The notes under the pieces: generated by a model
What the model was told of the DNA's origin: nothing
Databases searched by the model: none
Seen by the model: the letters and a program-made list of their open reading frames with translations, nothing else
Translations under genes and position numbers: made by a program
In this document: positions 43,872-55,592 of the stretch, piece by piece
How the letters are laid out: every line of letters starts with the position of its first letter
How positions within the stretch are numbered: position 1 is the first letter of the stretch
From: Streptomyces qaidamensis
GTDB lineage: Bacteria > Actinomycetota > Actinomycetes > Streptomycetales > Streptomycetaceae
Length of the DNA stretch: 64,000 bases
Assembly (NCBI RefSeq): GCF_001611795.1
Contig: NZ_CP015098.1
Location: forward strand, 2,976,001 to 3,040,000
Reading direction: 5' to 3'

Positions 43872-45965
43872 TCAGGGGGCGTTCGCGGCCACGGGCTCGC
43901 GCTCCTGTGGCGGAACCGTCCGCTCCGGCGCCCGCGAGAGCTTCCCCGGCCACCACATCCGCCGCTTGAGCAGCACACTCGCCGTGGTCACCAGGTACGT
44001 ACGCACCAGGAAGGTGTCCAGCAGGACCCCCACCGCGATGACGAACCCGAGTTCCACGAGCCCCACCATCGGCAGCGTCGTCAGCACCGCGAACGTCGCC
44101 GCGAGCACCACCCCGGCCGAGGCGATGACCCCGCCGGTCGTCCGCAGGGCGGTGAGCGCGGCGGCCTCCGGCTCGGCCCCTCGCAGGGACTCCTCCCGCA
44201 TCCGGTGCATCAGGAAGATCCCGTAGTCCACCCCGAGGGCGACCAGGAACACGAAGGACAGCAGCCCGAGTCCCGGGTCCGTCCCGCCGAACCCGAAGAC
44301 CGGCTCGAACACCAGCCCTCCGATGCCGAGCGCCGCTCCCCAGACCGCGACCACCGCCGCCAGCAGCAGCAACGGCGCGACGAGACTGCGCAGCAGCCCG
44401 ACCAGGATGACGAACACGGCGGCCAGTACCAGCGGCACGATCACCTTCCGGTCCCGCGCCTCGCTCCCGGCCAGGTCGATCTGCTGTGCGCTGGGCCCGC
44501 CGACGTACGCGCCCTCGGGGTCGATGCCGGCCCGGAGCGCCTCGATGGTGCGGGTCTCGGCCGGGGTCTCCGGAGCCGCCGTGGTGAAGACGGCGATCTC
44601 GGTCCACCCCGCCCCGCTCCGTCCGGCAACCACCTCGGCGACCCCCTCGGTCGCCCGGGCCCGTTCGCCCACCGCCTCGGCCCGCTCCCCGGGCGCGATG
44701 ACGGTCACGGGCCGGCTGCTGCGCTCGGGATACTCCCGTGCCAGTGTCTGCATGGCGGTGATGGACTCGGGCCGATCGGTGAAGGAGTCCTCCTGCTTGA
44801 TGCTCCCGGACAGATTCAGCGTGCCGAGCGCGAGCGCTCCGAGCAGGACGCCCCCTGTGACGAGCACGGTGACGGGCCGCCGTGTCGCCGAGGTGCCCAT
44901 CGCGGCGAACAGTGACCGCCGGGCCTTCGGCTCGCTCCCGTACGCCGGGATCAGCGGCCAGAACACCCGCCGTCCCAGCAGTACGAGAACCGCCGGCAGC
45001 AGGGTCGTCATGGCGACCAGCGCGGCGAGCACCCCGATCGTGCCGACCGGTCCCATGCCGCTGCTGCTGTTGAGGTCCGCGGCGAGCAGACACAGCAGCC
45101 CGGCCGCGACGGTCCCCGAGGAGGCGAGGATCGCCGGCCCGCAGCCGCGCAGGGCGGTGCGCATGGCGTCGTAGGGCCGCTCGTGGCGCCGCAGTTCCTC
45201 GCGGTAGCGGGAGATGAGGAGCAGCGCGTAGTCGGTGCCGGCGCCGAGGACGAGCACGGTCATCACGCCGCCGCTCTGGCCGGTGACGGTGACGTCGAAC
45301 AGTTCGTGCAGCCCGTACCCGGCGGCCATCGCCACGGCGGCGGCGACGCCCGCCACGGTGAGCGGTACCAGCCACAGGAAGGGGCTGCGGTAGATGAGGA
45401 CGAGCAGCACGGTGACGACGCCGAGGGTGGCGAGCAGCAGTGTGGCGTCGAGCGTCTCGAACACCTTGTTCATGTCGGTGTTGAGCGCGCCGGGCCCGCC
45501 GACCTCGACGCTCAGCCCGCCGCCGCCCCCGGCGATGTCCCGCACCCCGTCGACGAAGGCGTCCCGGGCCTCCTCGTCCTGGCCCGGCTGGGTGCTGGTG
45601 ACGGGGTACATCAGGGTGGAGCCGTCCTTCGACGGGATGCCCCGCGGCTCCCCCGTCAGGTCGTAGGCGCCGCTCACCTCGGTGATCTGCCGGCCGGCGG
45701 TGCGCCGGTCGGCGTCGGTCAGGCCGCCGTCCCGGTGGTAGACGAGCACCAGGTCGGTCGCCTCACCGCCCGGCAACTCGTCCTGGATGCGCGCCACCTG
45801 GGTCGAGTCGGCGCTGTCGGGCAGGTAGTCGACCGCGCGGTTCTGCTGGATGTCGGCGAACTTGCCGGCGAGCGGCCCGACCAGCACGAGTGCGGCGAGC
45901 CAGAGCCCGACCACCACCCAGGGCACGGCCCGCTTGCGCCCGGTACGCGTCCTTACGGCCCCCAT
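43872..45965 (-). CDS. MMPL-family RND-type exporter
   Basis: Membrane transporter of 697 residues with two repeats of a large outer loop and helix bundle. It has VVGLWLAALVLVGPLAGKFA at the start, then the proton-relay motifs GAGTDYALLLISRYREELR in repeat 1 and VALGVDYGIFLMHRMREES in repeat 2 (the GxDY-type pairs). Such proteins export lipids, antibiotics or siderophores. Start ATG 45965 opens MGAVRTRTGRKRAVPW. A two-component system follows on the same strand, separated by a hairpin. Confidence 0.92.
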   Translation of the reverse strand: MGAVRTRTGRKRAVPWVVVGLWLAALVLVGPLAGKFADIQQNRAVDYLPDSADSTQVARIQDELPGGEATDLVLVYHRDGGLTDADRRTAGRQITEVSGAYDLTGEPRGIPSKDGSTLMYPVTSTQPGQDEEARDAFVDGVRDIAGGGGGLSVEVGGPGALNTDMNKVFETLDATLLLATLGVVTVLLVLIYRSPFLWLVPLTVAGVAAAVAMAAGYGLHELFDVTVTGQSGGVMTVLVLGAGTDYALLLISRYREELRRHERPYDAMRTALRGCGPAILASSGTVAAGLLCLLAADLNSSSGMGPVGTIGVLAALVAMTTLLPAVLVLLGRRVFWPLIPAYGSEPKARRSLFAAMGTSATRRPVTVLVTGGVLLGALALGTLNLSGSIKQEDSFTDRPESITAMQTLAREYPERSSRPVTVIAPGERAEAVGERARATEGVAEVVAGRSGAGWTEIAVFTTAAPETPAETRTIEALRAGIDPEGAYVGGPSAQQIDLAGSEARDRKVIVPLVLAAVFVILVGLLRSLVAPLLLLAAVVAVWGAALGIGGLVFEPVFGFGGTDPGLGLLSFVFLVALGVDYGIFLMHRMREESLRGAEPEAAALTALRTTGGVIASAGVVLAATFAVLTTLPMVGLVELGFVIAVGVLLDTFLVRTYLVTTASVLLKRRMWWPGKLSRAPERTVPPQEREPVAANAP

Positions 45966-46082
45966 GGGTCCGGCTCCCTCCGGTCGGGTGTCTGGATCGG
46001 TCTCCAGACTCCCGCCGGGCGGGTGCCGGTTCGTCGGGCGTGAGGGTGAGCTGGGGCCTACTGCCGGGGGCGGTCCGGTCGG

Positions 46083-46108
46083 CGCGTTACTCCCCGTGGA
46101 GTAACGCG
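46083..46108 (-). terminator. Terminator hairpin of the TerB-like gene
   Basis: An 11-bp perfect stem (CGCGTTACTCC and complement) with a 4-base loop starts seven bases past the stop codon of the TerB-like gene and lies before the MMPL gene. Confidence 0.7.
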
Positions 46109-46114
46109 GGGGCC

Positions 46115-46813
46115 CTACGAGGGCGTGCGTGCGGCCGCCGCCAGCAGCCGGGTGACGTCGTCGGAGCAGATGGTGAGCGCCGCCCCGACCGTTGCCAGCA
46201 CGTCCCGCTCAGCGGGGGTGTACGGCCCGTCCGCCAGGGCGATGCGGGCGCCCTGCAGCAGGATCGATTCGCGGCCGACGCCGGCGAGGTGCGGGGCGAG
46301 CGGGTCCAGCGCCTCGTGCAGCTCTATGGCCAGCCCCGCACCGCAGGGTTCGCCGGTGATCCGGCCGGTGTCCGCCTCCAGCGCCTCGACGAGCGCGGCC
46401 AGCTGCTCCTCCGTGCAGTCGTCGAAGCCGGCCGCGCGCACGGCGAGCACGGCGGCTTCCAGTGCCGTGCGGGAACCGGCGCCGCCCGCGGCCAGTACGG
46501 CGAGGGCGACGGTGTGCACGGCGTCGCGGAGCATCGCGGAGAAGCGGATGGTGGTCGGATGGTCGAGGACGTCGGTGCCGAAGTGGCGGCGGCAGGCCGC
46601 GCACTCCACGACCGGGCCGGTCTCGCCGCGCGGCAGCACGGGCAGGCCGAGCAGGGTGAAGCGGCGCTGTCCGGTCAGCCGCTGGTAGTTGCGGTCGCCA
46701 CCGCAGCCGGGGCAGAAGAACTCGCCGTCACCGGCGGCCGTCCACGCGGTGCGGGTGCCCAGGATGCGAGAAAGCCTGGCGGCATGACCGTTTCGTCCCC
46801 GTCCTGGCAGCAC
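46115..46813 (-). CDS. TerB-like protein with N-terminal zinc ribbon
   Basis: A 232-residue cytoplasmic protein. Residues 30-75 form a zinc ribbon with FFCPGCGGDR and VECAACRRHFG. The rest is all-alpha: an acidic pair of helical repeats with MLRDAVHTVALAVLAAGG, CTEEQLAALVEAL and LADGPYTPAERDVLATVG, which resembles TerB folds that bind metal through acidic residues. GTG 46813 follows GGAGGTG by five bases. No other ter genes are near, so a tellurite role is not implied; a stress or redox sensor is possible. Confidence 0.72.
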   Translation of the reverse strand: MLPGRGRNGHAARLSRILGTRTAWTAAGDGEFFCPGCGGDRNYQRLTGQRRFTLLGLPVLPRGETGPVVECAACRRHFGTDVLDHPTTIRFSAMLRDAVHTVALAVLAAGGAGSRTALEAAVLAVRAAGFDDCTEEQLAALVEALEADTGRITGEPCGAGLAIELHEALDPLAPHLAGVGRESILLQGARIALADGPYTPAERDVLATVGAALTICSDDVTRLLAAAARTPS

Positions 46814-47024
46814 GTCGCACCTCCGTCATGCCGCACGGCAACGTCGCCGTGCTTGCGTGATGTTAGCCACATCGGAGACGAGGAGTCAGCACCCCGGAGG
46901 AGACCTTTCCGTGACCTCCACAGACAATGGCCGGTATGCGACGGGGCTCCACCCGCCGGACATCGGCGGACGGAGCCCCTGCGGCATCGGTGAGCGGCCG
47001 GTGGCCGCAGACCCGTACGGCTGG

Positions 47025-48761
<1,737 letters not shown>

Positions 48762-48782
48762 TCAGAGGGTGTCCGGAAGGAC

Positions 48783-48825
48783 GGCCGACGACGCAGCACC
48801 AAGCTCCGCGGGGAGGGAGTCGGCC
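48783..48825 (-). promoter_or_regulatory. Attenuator-type stem-loop before leuA
   Basis: Arms GGCCGAC and GTCGGCC (7 bp) span a 29-base loop that itself contains a CTCC/GGAG mini-stem. The structure starts just after the leader-peptide stop and ends 36 bases before leuA, as expected for a transcription attenuator. Confidence 0.55.
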
Positions 48826-48829
48826 TCGA

Positions 48830-48889
48830 CTACAGGCCCTCGCCGCGGCAGCTAAGGAGAAGCAGCCCGAAACGCATGATGCGCAGCAT
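48830..48889 (-). CDS. leuA leader peptide
   Basis: Short open frame MLRIMRFGLLLLSCRGEGL, 19 residues, with four consecutive Leu codons (CTG CTT CTC CTT) and a fifth just before the stop. CTT is rare in this genome, which would heighten sensitivity to leucyl-tRNA. GGGGAGAGG lies ten bases before ATG 48889; ATG 48877 is another possible start. Position 84 bases upstream of leuA and the following stem-loop make ribosome-mediated attenuation very likely. I recall similar leaders described before Streptomyces leuA genes. Confidence 0.8.
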   Translation of the reverse strand: MLRIMRFGLLLLSCRGEGL

Positions 48890-48927
48890 GCTAGCCGAGC
48901 CTCTCCCCGGCGCGTGGGGTCGTATCA

Positions 48928-49061
48928 GTATGCGGGACCGGACACGCATACGGGACAAAAAGTGCCCTATACCACTTCGCCATACCACTCGCCACGGAGC
49001 GTGAAGTTCGTTGTCCCGGTATTTCACCAATCATGGTGGCGACTAGTGACAGGTTCGTCAC
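48928..49061. promoter_or_regulatory. Divergent leuA / M4 peptidase intergenic repeats
   Basis: Features in this stretch are an inverted repeat GTATGCG/CGCATAC (48928-48951), a direct repeat ATACCACTTCGCC / ATACCACTCGCC (48969-48994), and two further dyads nearer the peptidase start, CACCA/TGGTG (49025-49038) and GTGAC/GTCAC (49046-49061). The promoters of both genes must lie here; I could not fix their elements. Confidence 0.4.
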
Positions 49062-49081
49062 GCAGTGCAAGGGTGCCGGGC

Positions 49082-50143
49082 ATGACGACCCACGGGGGCT
49101 TCGAGCCCGTCTTCTGCACCATTGTCCCGCCACATGTCCTCGACAAGCTCGCCCAGGCCGAGGACCCGGCGCTGGCCGGCCCGGCCCGCCGCACCCTGCA
49201 GCGCGACGCCTTCGAGCGCACCCAGCGCCGCCTCACGACGGTCATCGGCGCGAGCGCCGTCGCCGCGGTCGCCGACGGCAGGCCGCAGCGCACGATCCAC
49301 GACGCCCGGCACGGCACCGACCTGCCCGGCCACAAGGTCCGCGGCGAGGGCGACAAGCCCGGCAAGGACGCCACCGTCAACCGCGCCTACGCGGGTCTCG
49401 GCGCCACCTTCGAGCTGTTCCTCCGGGCCTACCAGCGCGACTCGATCGACGGGAACGGCCTCCCGCTCAGCGCGACCGTGCACTACGACCGCGACTACAA
49501 CAACGCCTTCTGGAACGGCGAGCAGATGGTCTTCGGCGACGGGGACGGCGAGATCTTCCTCGACTTCACCATCCCGATCGACGTCATCGGCCACGAACTC
49601 GCGCACGGCGTCACGCAGTACACGGCCAACCTCACCTACTTCGGCCAGCCCGGCGCGCTCAACGAGTCCCTGTCGGATGTCTTCGGCGCCCTGATCAAGC
49701 AGTACACGCTCGGCCAGACCGCCGCCGAGGCCGACTGGCTGATCGGCGCGGGCCTGCTCGCCCCGCGGGTGACGGGGACGGCGCTGCGCTCCATGAAGGA
49801 GCCGGGCACGGCGTACGACGACGACGTCCTCGGCAAGGACCCACAGCCCGCGACGATGGACGACTTCGTGCGCACCGGCCGCGACAACGGCGGTGTCCAC
49901 ATCAACTCGGGCATCCCGAACCACGCCTTCTACCTCGCGGCCACGGCCCTCGGCGGGCACGCCTGGGAGCGGGCCGGGCAGGTCTGGTACGACGTCCTGA
50001 CCGGCGGCGAGCTGAGGCAGGACGCGATGTTCCCCGACTTCGCCACGCTCACCGTCAAGGCCGCCCGGGAACGCTTCGGCGACGGGGAGGAGCTGGACGC
50101 CGTGGCGAAGGGCTGGGAGCAGGTCGGGGTGCGGACCCTGTAG
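49082..50143 (+). CDS. M4-family metallopeptidase, protealysin type
   Basis: Zinc endopeptidase of 353 residues. It has no signal peptide, unlike thermolysin-type secreted enzymes. The N-terminus GFEPVFCTIVPPHVLDKLAQ is the short propeptide motif of protealysin-like enzymes. The catalytic domain has VIGHELAHGVTQYT (two His ligands and Glu base, about residue 170), GALNESLSDVFGALI (third ligand Glu) and NSGIPNHAFYLAAT (proton-donor His). ATG 49082 has AAGG nine bases upstream. The small gene that follows encodes an emfourin-like inhibitor, the pairing known for protealysin genes, so the enzyme probably acts in the cytoplasm or leaves by a non-Sec route under inhibitor control. Confidence 0.92.
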   Translation: MTTHGGFEPVFCTIVPPHVLDKLAQAEDPALAGPARRTLQRDAFERTQRRLTTVIGASAVAAVADGRPQRTIHDARHGTDLPGHKVRGEGDKPGKDATVNRAYAGLGATFELFLRAYQRDSIDGNGLPLSATVHYDRDYNNAFWNGEQMVFGDGDGEIFLDFTIPIDVIGHELAHGVTQYTANLTYFGQPGALNESLSDVFGALIKQYTLGQTAAEADWLIGAGLLAPRVTGTALRSMKEPGTAYDDDVLGKDPQPATMDDFVRTGRDNGGVHINSGIPNHAFYLAATALGGHAWERAGQVWYDVLTGGELRQDAMFPDFATLTVKAARERFGDGEELDAVAKGWEQVGVRTL

Positions 50144-50163
50144 TTCCGTACTAGACAGGTGCC

Positions 50164-50430
50164 ATGCGTATTCAGGTGCGGCGCACGGGCGGGTTCGCGG
50201 GTATCGATCGGCATGCCGAGGTGGACACCTCGGGCCGGCCCGATGCCTCCGAGTGGCACACGCTGGCCGGGGAGGCCCTGGCCGCCGGCCGGAGCACGCC
50301 CCCGGTCGGGGTCCCGGACGGGTTCAGCTACCAGCTCACGGTGGACGGCAAGACGGTGTACTGCGCGGATCCCCGGCTGACGGACGAGCAGCGGAAGCTG
50401 ATCTCACGGGTGCTGAAGGAAGGGGCGTGA
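50164..50430 (+). CDS. Emfourin-like inhibitor of the M4 peptidase
   Basis: An 88-residue protein, MRIQVRRTGGFAGIDRHAEV at the start, then DGFSYQLTVDG, VYCADPRLTDEQRKLISRVL. The 'RTGGFAG' opening and this short size directly downstream of an M4 peptidase match the emfourin family, small proteins that slow- and tight-bind protealysin-like peptidases. It begins 20 bases after the peptidase stop. Assignment rests on pattern and context; no alignment was run. If correct, the pair resembles a toxin-like enzyme kept in check by a co-expressed partner. Confidence 0.78.
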   Translation: MRIQVRRTGGFAGIDRHAEVDTSGRPDASEWHTLAGEALAAGRSTPPVGVPDGFSYQLTVDGKTVYCADPRLTDEQRKLISRVLKEGA

Positions 50431-50530
50431 CGGAGGAAGGGGTGTAACGGGTCCACGCCACCGGCCGGGCAACAGCTCCTTCCCGCCCGGCCGTTGACTT
50501 CCGTTACCGCCGGTACGGATGATCCAGCGC

Positions 50531-51853
50531 ATGGCGACTGACGCAGGCAACCCGATCCCCCGTTTCCCGGCCGGCTTCCTCTGGGGCGTGTCCACCTCGG
50601 CGCACCAGATCGAGGGCGGTGCGGACGAGCGCGAGCCGTCCGTGTGGGATGCCTTCACAGCCGAGCCGGGGCGGGTGAAGGACGGCTCGACGGCGGCGGT
50701 GGCCTGCGACCACGTCCACCGCCACCGCGAGGACGTGGCGCTCCTGGCCGAGCTGGGCGTGAACGCCTACCGCTTCTCCATCTCCTGGCCGCGCGTGCGG
50801 TCCGGGAAGGGCCTGGACTTCTACGACCGGCTGGTGGACGACCTGTGCGCGGCGGGCGTCCGTCCGGTGCCCACGCTGTTCCACTGGGACCTGCCCGCGG
50901 ACCTGGACTGGCTGGAGCGGGACACGGCCGAGCGCTTCGCCGAGTACGTGTCCCAGGTGGCCGGCCGTCTCGGCGACCGCGTGACGAAGTGGATCACCCT
51001 GAACGAGCCCGCCGAGCACACCCTGCTGGGCCACGCCCTGGGCGTGCACGCGCCGGGCAAGAAGCTGCTGTTCGACGCGCTGCCGGTCGCCCACCACCAG
51101 CTGCTCGCCCACGGTCTGGCCGTCCGGGCCCTGCGCGCCGCGGGCGCCACGGACGTCGGCGTCGCCAACTCGCACGGCCCGACCTGGGCGGCGTCGACCG
51201 AGGCGGCGGACCTGGAGGCGGCGGACTTCTACGACCTGCTGCTGAACCGCCTGTTCGCGGACCCGCTGCTGCTGGGCCGGTACCCGGACGGCATCGGCGA
51301 GCTGATGCCCGGGGACGTCGAGGCCGATCTGAAGGTGATCGCCGAGCCGCTCGACTGGTACGGGATCAACTACTACGCCCCGACCAGGGTGGGTGCCCCG
51401 CAGGGCGCGGAGATCGAGTTCGGCGGGGTCACCATGCCCGCCGAACTGCCCTTCTCCGTCCGCGAGATCGAGGGCCGACCGGTCACGGACTTCGGCTGGC
51501 CGGTCGTCCCCGAGGGCCTCACCGAGCTCCTCACCACCTTCCGCGACCGCTACGGCGACCGGCTCCCGCCCGTCGTCATCACCGAGAACGGCTGCTCGTA
51601 CCCGGGCGTCGACGACCAGGACCGGATCGCCTATCTGGACGGCCACGTCCGGGCCCTGCACCGGGCCGTGGCGGCGGGCGTCGACGTGCGCGGCTACTTC
51701 GTGTGGTCCCTGCTCGACAACTTCGAGTGGGCGGAGGGTTACGCACGCCGCTTCGGTCTGGTCCACGTCGACTTCGGCACCCTGGAGCGGACCCCGAAGG
51801 CGTCGTACCACTGGTACCGGGAGCTGCTGAGGGCGCAGGGCACCACGGCTTGA
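50531..51853 (+). CDS. Beta-glucosidase, glycoside hydrolase family 1
   Basis: Retaining beta-glycosidase of about 440 residues. Family motifs are complete: FPAGFLWGVSTSAHQIEGG, AYRFSISWPRV, acid/base Glu in WITLNEPAEH, nucleophile Glu in VVITENGCSYPG, and aglycone-end motifs SLLDNFEWAEGYARRFGLVH. There is no signal peptide, so it acts on imported oligosaccharides such as cellobiose. ATG 50531 or 50519 may be used; neither has a strong ribosome site. No sugar transporter or LacI regulator is adjacent. The gene's stop runs into a methyltransferase remnant on the other strand. Confidence 0.93.
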   Translation: MATDAGNPIPRFPAGFLWGVSTSAHQIEGGADEREPSVWDAFTAEPGRVKDGSTAAVACDHVHRHREDVALLAELGVNAYRFSISWPRVRSGKGLDFYDRLVDDLCAAGVRPVPTLFHWDLPADLDWLERDTAERFAEYVSQVAGRLGDRVTKWITLNEPAEHTLLGHALGVHAPGKKLLFDALPVAHHQLLAHGLAVRALRAAGATDVGVANSHGPTWAASTEAADLEAADFYDLLLNRLFADPLLLGRYPDGIGELMPGDVEADLKVIAEPLDWYGINYYAPTRVGAPQGAEIEFGGVTMPAELPFSVREIEGRPVTDFGWPVVPEGLTELLTTFRDRYGDRLPPVVITENGCSYPGVDDQDRIAYLDGHVRALHRAVAAGVDVRGYFVWSLLDNFEWAEGYARRFGLVHVDFGTLERTPKASYHWYRELLRAQGTTA

Positions 51854-52163
51854 TGCCCACCCCGGTCCAGAGGCTGACCTCGGCGTCCGTCGGGGCGTCG
51901 CCCTCCGCGGCGTCCGGACGCCAGCGGTGGCCGACCGCGACGCCCGGCTCCAGCAGGTCCAGGCCGTCGAAGAAGCGGGCGACGTCCGCCCGGGAGCGGA
52001 ACCGCACCGGGGTCCCGGCCGAGGTGTAGATGTCGGTGACCTTCTGCCAGGTCGACGGGTCGAAGTCGGGCGTGCAGTGGCTCAGCGCCAGGGCGCTGCC
52101 CGAGGGCAGCACGTCCAGCAGGCGGCGCACGATGCCGTACGGATCCTCAGGGAGATGGTTGCA
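51851..52163 (-). pseudogene. C-terminal remnant of a SAM-dependent methyltransferase
   Basis: On the minus strand the reading DPYGIVRRLLDVLPSGSALA, LSHCTPDFDP, SRADVARFFDGLDLLEPG and VAVGHRWRPD matches the C-terminal part of the actinobacterial SAM-dependent methyltransferase family (PF04672 type, usually about 270 residues). There is an in-frame TAA just upstream, no start codon, and the SAM-binding N-terminal part is missing. The normal stop is also gone, so the frame continues into the GH1 gene. Roughly 105 codons survive. This is a truncated gene lying between GH1 and the ATPase gene. Confidence 0.75.
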
Positions 52164-52295
52164 GCGTGAACTGCTCTCCGAGCATAGTTACTTGTGTGAC
52201 CAGGGTGCCGGAAGCGTCCCCTCCCCCATCCGGCCGGTCCGTTGTCCGCTCGCCCCTTCCATGACTTCGCCCCCCCCCCACGGAAGGCGATCGCC

Positions 52296-52742
52296 GTGTC
52301 CCCCCACACGACATCCACTCCCCGGTTCCTGGACGCGGTGCGCCCGGACCGCACCGACTGGCTGGAGCTGCCGTCGCAGCGGACCAGCGTCAGAGTCGCC
52401 CGTCATGCCATGCGCGCGCGGCTGGCCGCGTGGCAGGTGCCCGAGGAGGCGTGCGCGAACGCCGTGCTGCTCGTGTCCGAGCTGGTGACCAACGCCGTGC
52501 TGCACACGCTCGGCGAACGGATCCTGTGCGGCGTGCAGCTGATGACGGACGCGCGCTTCCGGCTGGAGGTGCACGACGGCGACCTCACGGGCCGCGGCAT
52601 CCCCGACCGCTGCCCCGGCCCCGACGACGAGAACGGCCGCGGCCTGCTGCTCGTACGGGAGATAGCCGACGCCTGGGGCATCACCCGCTCGACCCTCACG
52701 GGCGGCAACGCGGTGTGGGCGAGCCTGGGCAGGGCCTTATAG
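52296..52742 (+). CDS. GHKL ATP-binding protein, anti-sigma-factor-like
   Basis: A 148-residue protein with the HATPase_c_2 fold of SpoIIAB/RsbW-like serine kinases: ACANAVLLVSELVTNAVLHT (N-box with Asn), RLEVHDGDLTGRG (G1-like) and NGRGLLLVREIADAWG (G2 box). Streptomyces carry dozens of such genes, which regulate alternative sigma factors or other partners. GTG 52296 follows GGAAGG by eight bases. No sigma factor or anti-anti-sigma gene is adjacent, so its partner is unknown. Confidence 0.88.
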   Translation: MSPHTTSTPRFLDAVRPDRTDWLELPSQRTSVRVARHAMRARLAAWQVPEEACANAVLLVSELVTNAVLHTLGERILCGVQLMTDARFRLEVHDGDLTGRGIPDRCPGPDDENGRGLLLVREIADAWGITRSTLTGGNAVWASLGRAL

Positions 52743-52794
52743 CGCGGCGCCCGGACCTCAGGAGGCGGGACTTGCGCAACCGCCTCGCGGGGCC

Positions 52795-53748
52795 TCAGAA
52801 CCCCAGCTTGCGCAGCTGCCGGGGATCGCGCTGCCAGTCCTTCGCGACCTTCACATGGAGATCGAGGAAGACCGGGGTACCGAGCAGCGCCTCGATCTGC
52901 TTGCGGGACTTGATGCCGACCTCCTTCAGGCGCTTGCCCTTGGGGCCGATGACGATGCCCTTCTGGCTGGGGCGCTCGATGTAGACGAAGGCGTGGATGT
53001 CGAGGAGGGGCTTGTCGGCGGGGCGGTCCTCACGGGGGAGCATCTCCTCCACGACGACCGCGATGGAGTGCGGCAGCTCGTCGCGGACGCCCTCCAGCGC
53101 AGCCTCGCGGATCAGCTCCGCGATCATGACCTGCTCGGGCTCGTCGGTGAGTTCGCCGTCGGGGTAGAGCGCCGGCCCCTCCGGCAGGAGCGGGACGATC
53201 AGGTCGGCCAGCAGGCCCACCTGCTGGTCGCCGACCGCCGACACCGGGACGATCTCCGCCCACTCGAAGCCGAGTTCCTTGCCGAGCTGGTCGATCGCGA
53301 TGAGCTGCTCAGCGAGCGTCTTGCCGTCCACCAGGTCGGTCTTGGTGACGATCGCGATCTTGGGCGTCTTCTTGATGGACGCCAGTTCCTTCGCGATGAA
53401 ACGGTCACCGGGACCGAGCTTCTCGTTCGCCGGGAGACAGAAGCCGATCACGTCGACCTCGGCCCACGTCGTGCGCACGATGTCGTTGAGCCGCTCGCCC
53501 AGCAGCGTGCGCGGCTTGTGCAGGCCCGGGGTGTCGACCAGGATCAGCTGGGCGTCCGGGCGGTGCACGATGCCCCGCACAGTGTGCCGCGTCGTCTGCG
53601 GCTGGTTCGCCGTGATCGCCACCTTCTGGCCGACCAGAGCATTCGTGAGGGTGGACTTGCCCGCGTTGGGGCGGCCGACGAAGCAGGCGAAGCCAGCCCT
53701 GTGGACAGCTCCGGCCGGCTCTTCGGATGACGGGGTACGAACGCTCAT
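52795..53748 (-). CDS. era: GTPase Era
   Basis: Ribosome-assembly GTPase that binds the 3' end of 16S rRNA. The 317-residue protein has G1 GRPNAGKSTL, G2/G3 region TTRHTVRGI and LVDTPGLHKP, G4 TKTD, and a KH domain with IVIGPKGKRLKEVGIKSR. Start ATG 53748 gives MSVRTPSSEEP; an ATG at 53757 is possible. The recalled Streptomyces neighbourhood has era close to the CBS protein and ybeY; here the amtB-glnK pair and other genes lie between them. Confidence 0.95.
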   Translation of the reverse strand: MSVRTPSSEEPAGAVHRAGFACFVGRPNAGKSTLTNALVGQKVAITANQPQTTRHTVRGIVHRPDAQLILVDTPGLHKPRTLLGERLNDIVRTTWAEVDVIGFCLPANEKLGPGDRFIAKELASIKKTPKIAIVTKTDLVDGKTLAEQLIAIDQLGKELGFEWAEIVPVSAVGDQQVGLLADLIVPLLPEGPALYPDGELTDEPEQVMIAELIREAALEGVRDELPHSIAVVVEEMLPREDRPADKPLLDIHAFVYIERPSQKGIVIGPKGKRLKEVGIKSRKQIEALLGTPVFLDLHVKVAKDWQRDPRQLRKLGF

Positions 53749-53825
53749 GGCGCCCATTGTCCCTGATCCTCGGAGCCGCCTCGCACCGGACGTGCCCCGT
53801 GAGCTTCCAGAAACCCTCACGCAAC

Positions 53826-53863
53826 GAAACGTCACGGAAACACACCCGTACACAACCGGAAAC
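53826..53863 (+). promoter_or_regulatory. GlnR-type operator before amtB
   Basis: Four half-sites occur at a strict 11-base spacing: GAAAC (53826), GAAAC (53837), GTACA (53848) and GAAAC (53859). The known GlnR pattern is gTnAC-n6-GaAAC repeated twice, also with an 11-base period, and it controls amtB in Streptomyces. The 'b' half-sites fit exactly; the 'a' half-sites fit in part. An extra GAAAC at 53810 lies out of phase. Confidence 0.72.
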
Positions 53864-53883
53864 GCAGGCCGGTGAATCTCTGA

Positions 53884-55563
<1,680 letters not shown>

Positions 55564-55592
55564 GCACCCGGCCCGCACCTGTGCGCGGAGGG

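Noticed and set aside
46814..47024. 211-base gap between leuA and the TerB-like gene
   Set aside because: Looked for a small gene, RNA or terminator; no frame had coding bias and no strong stem was found.
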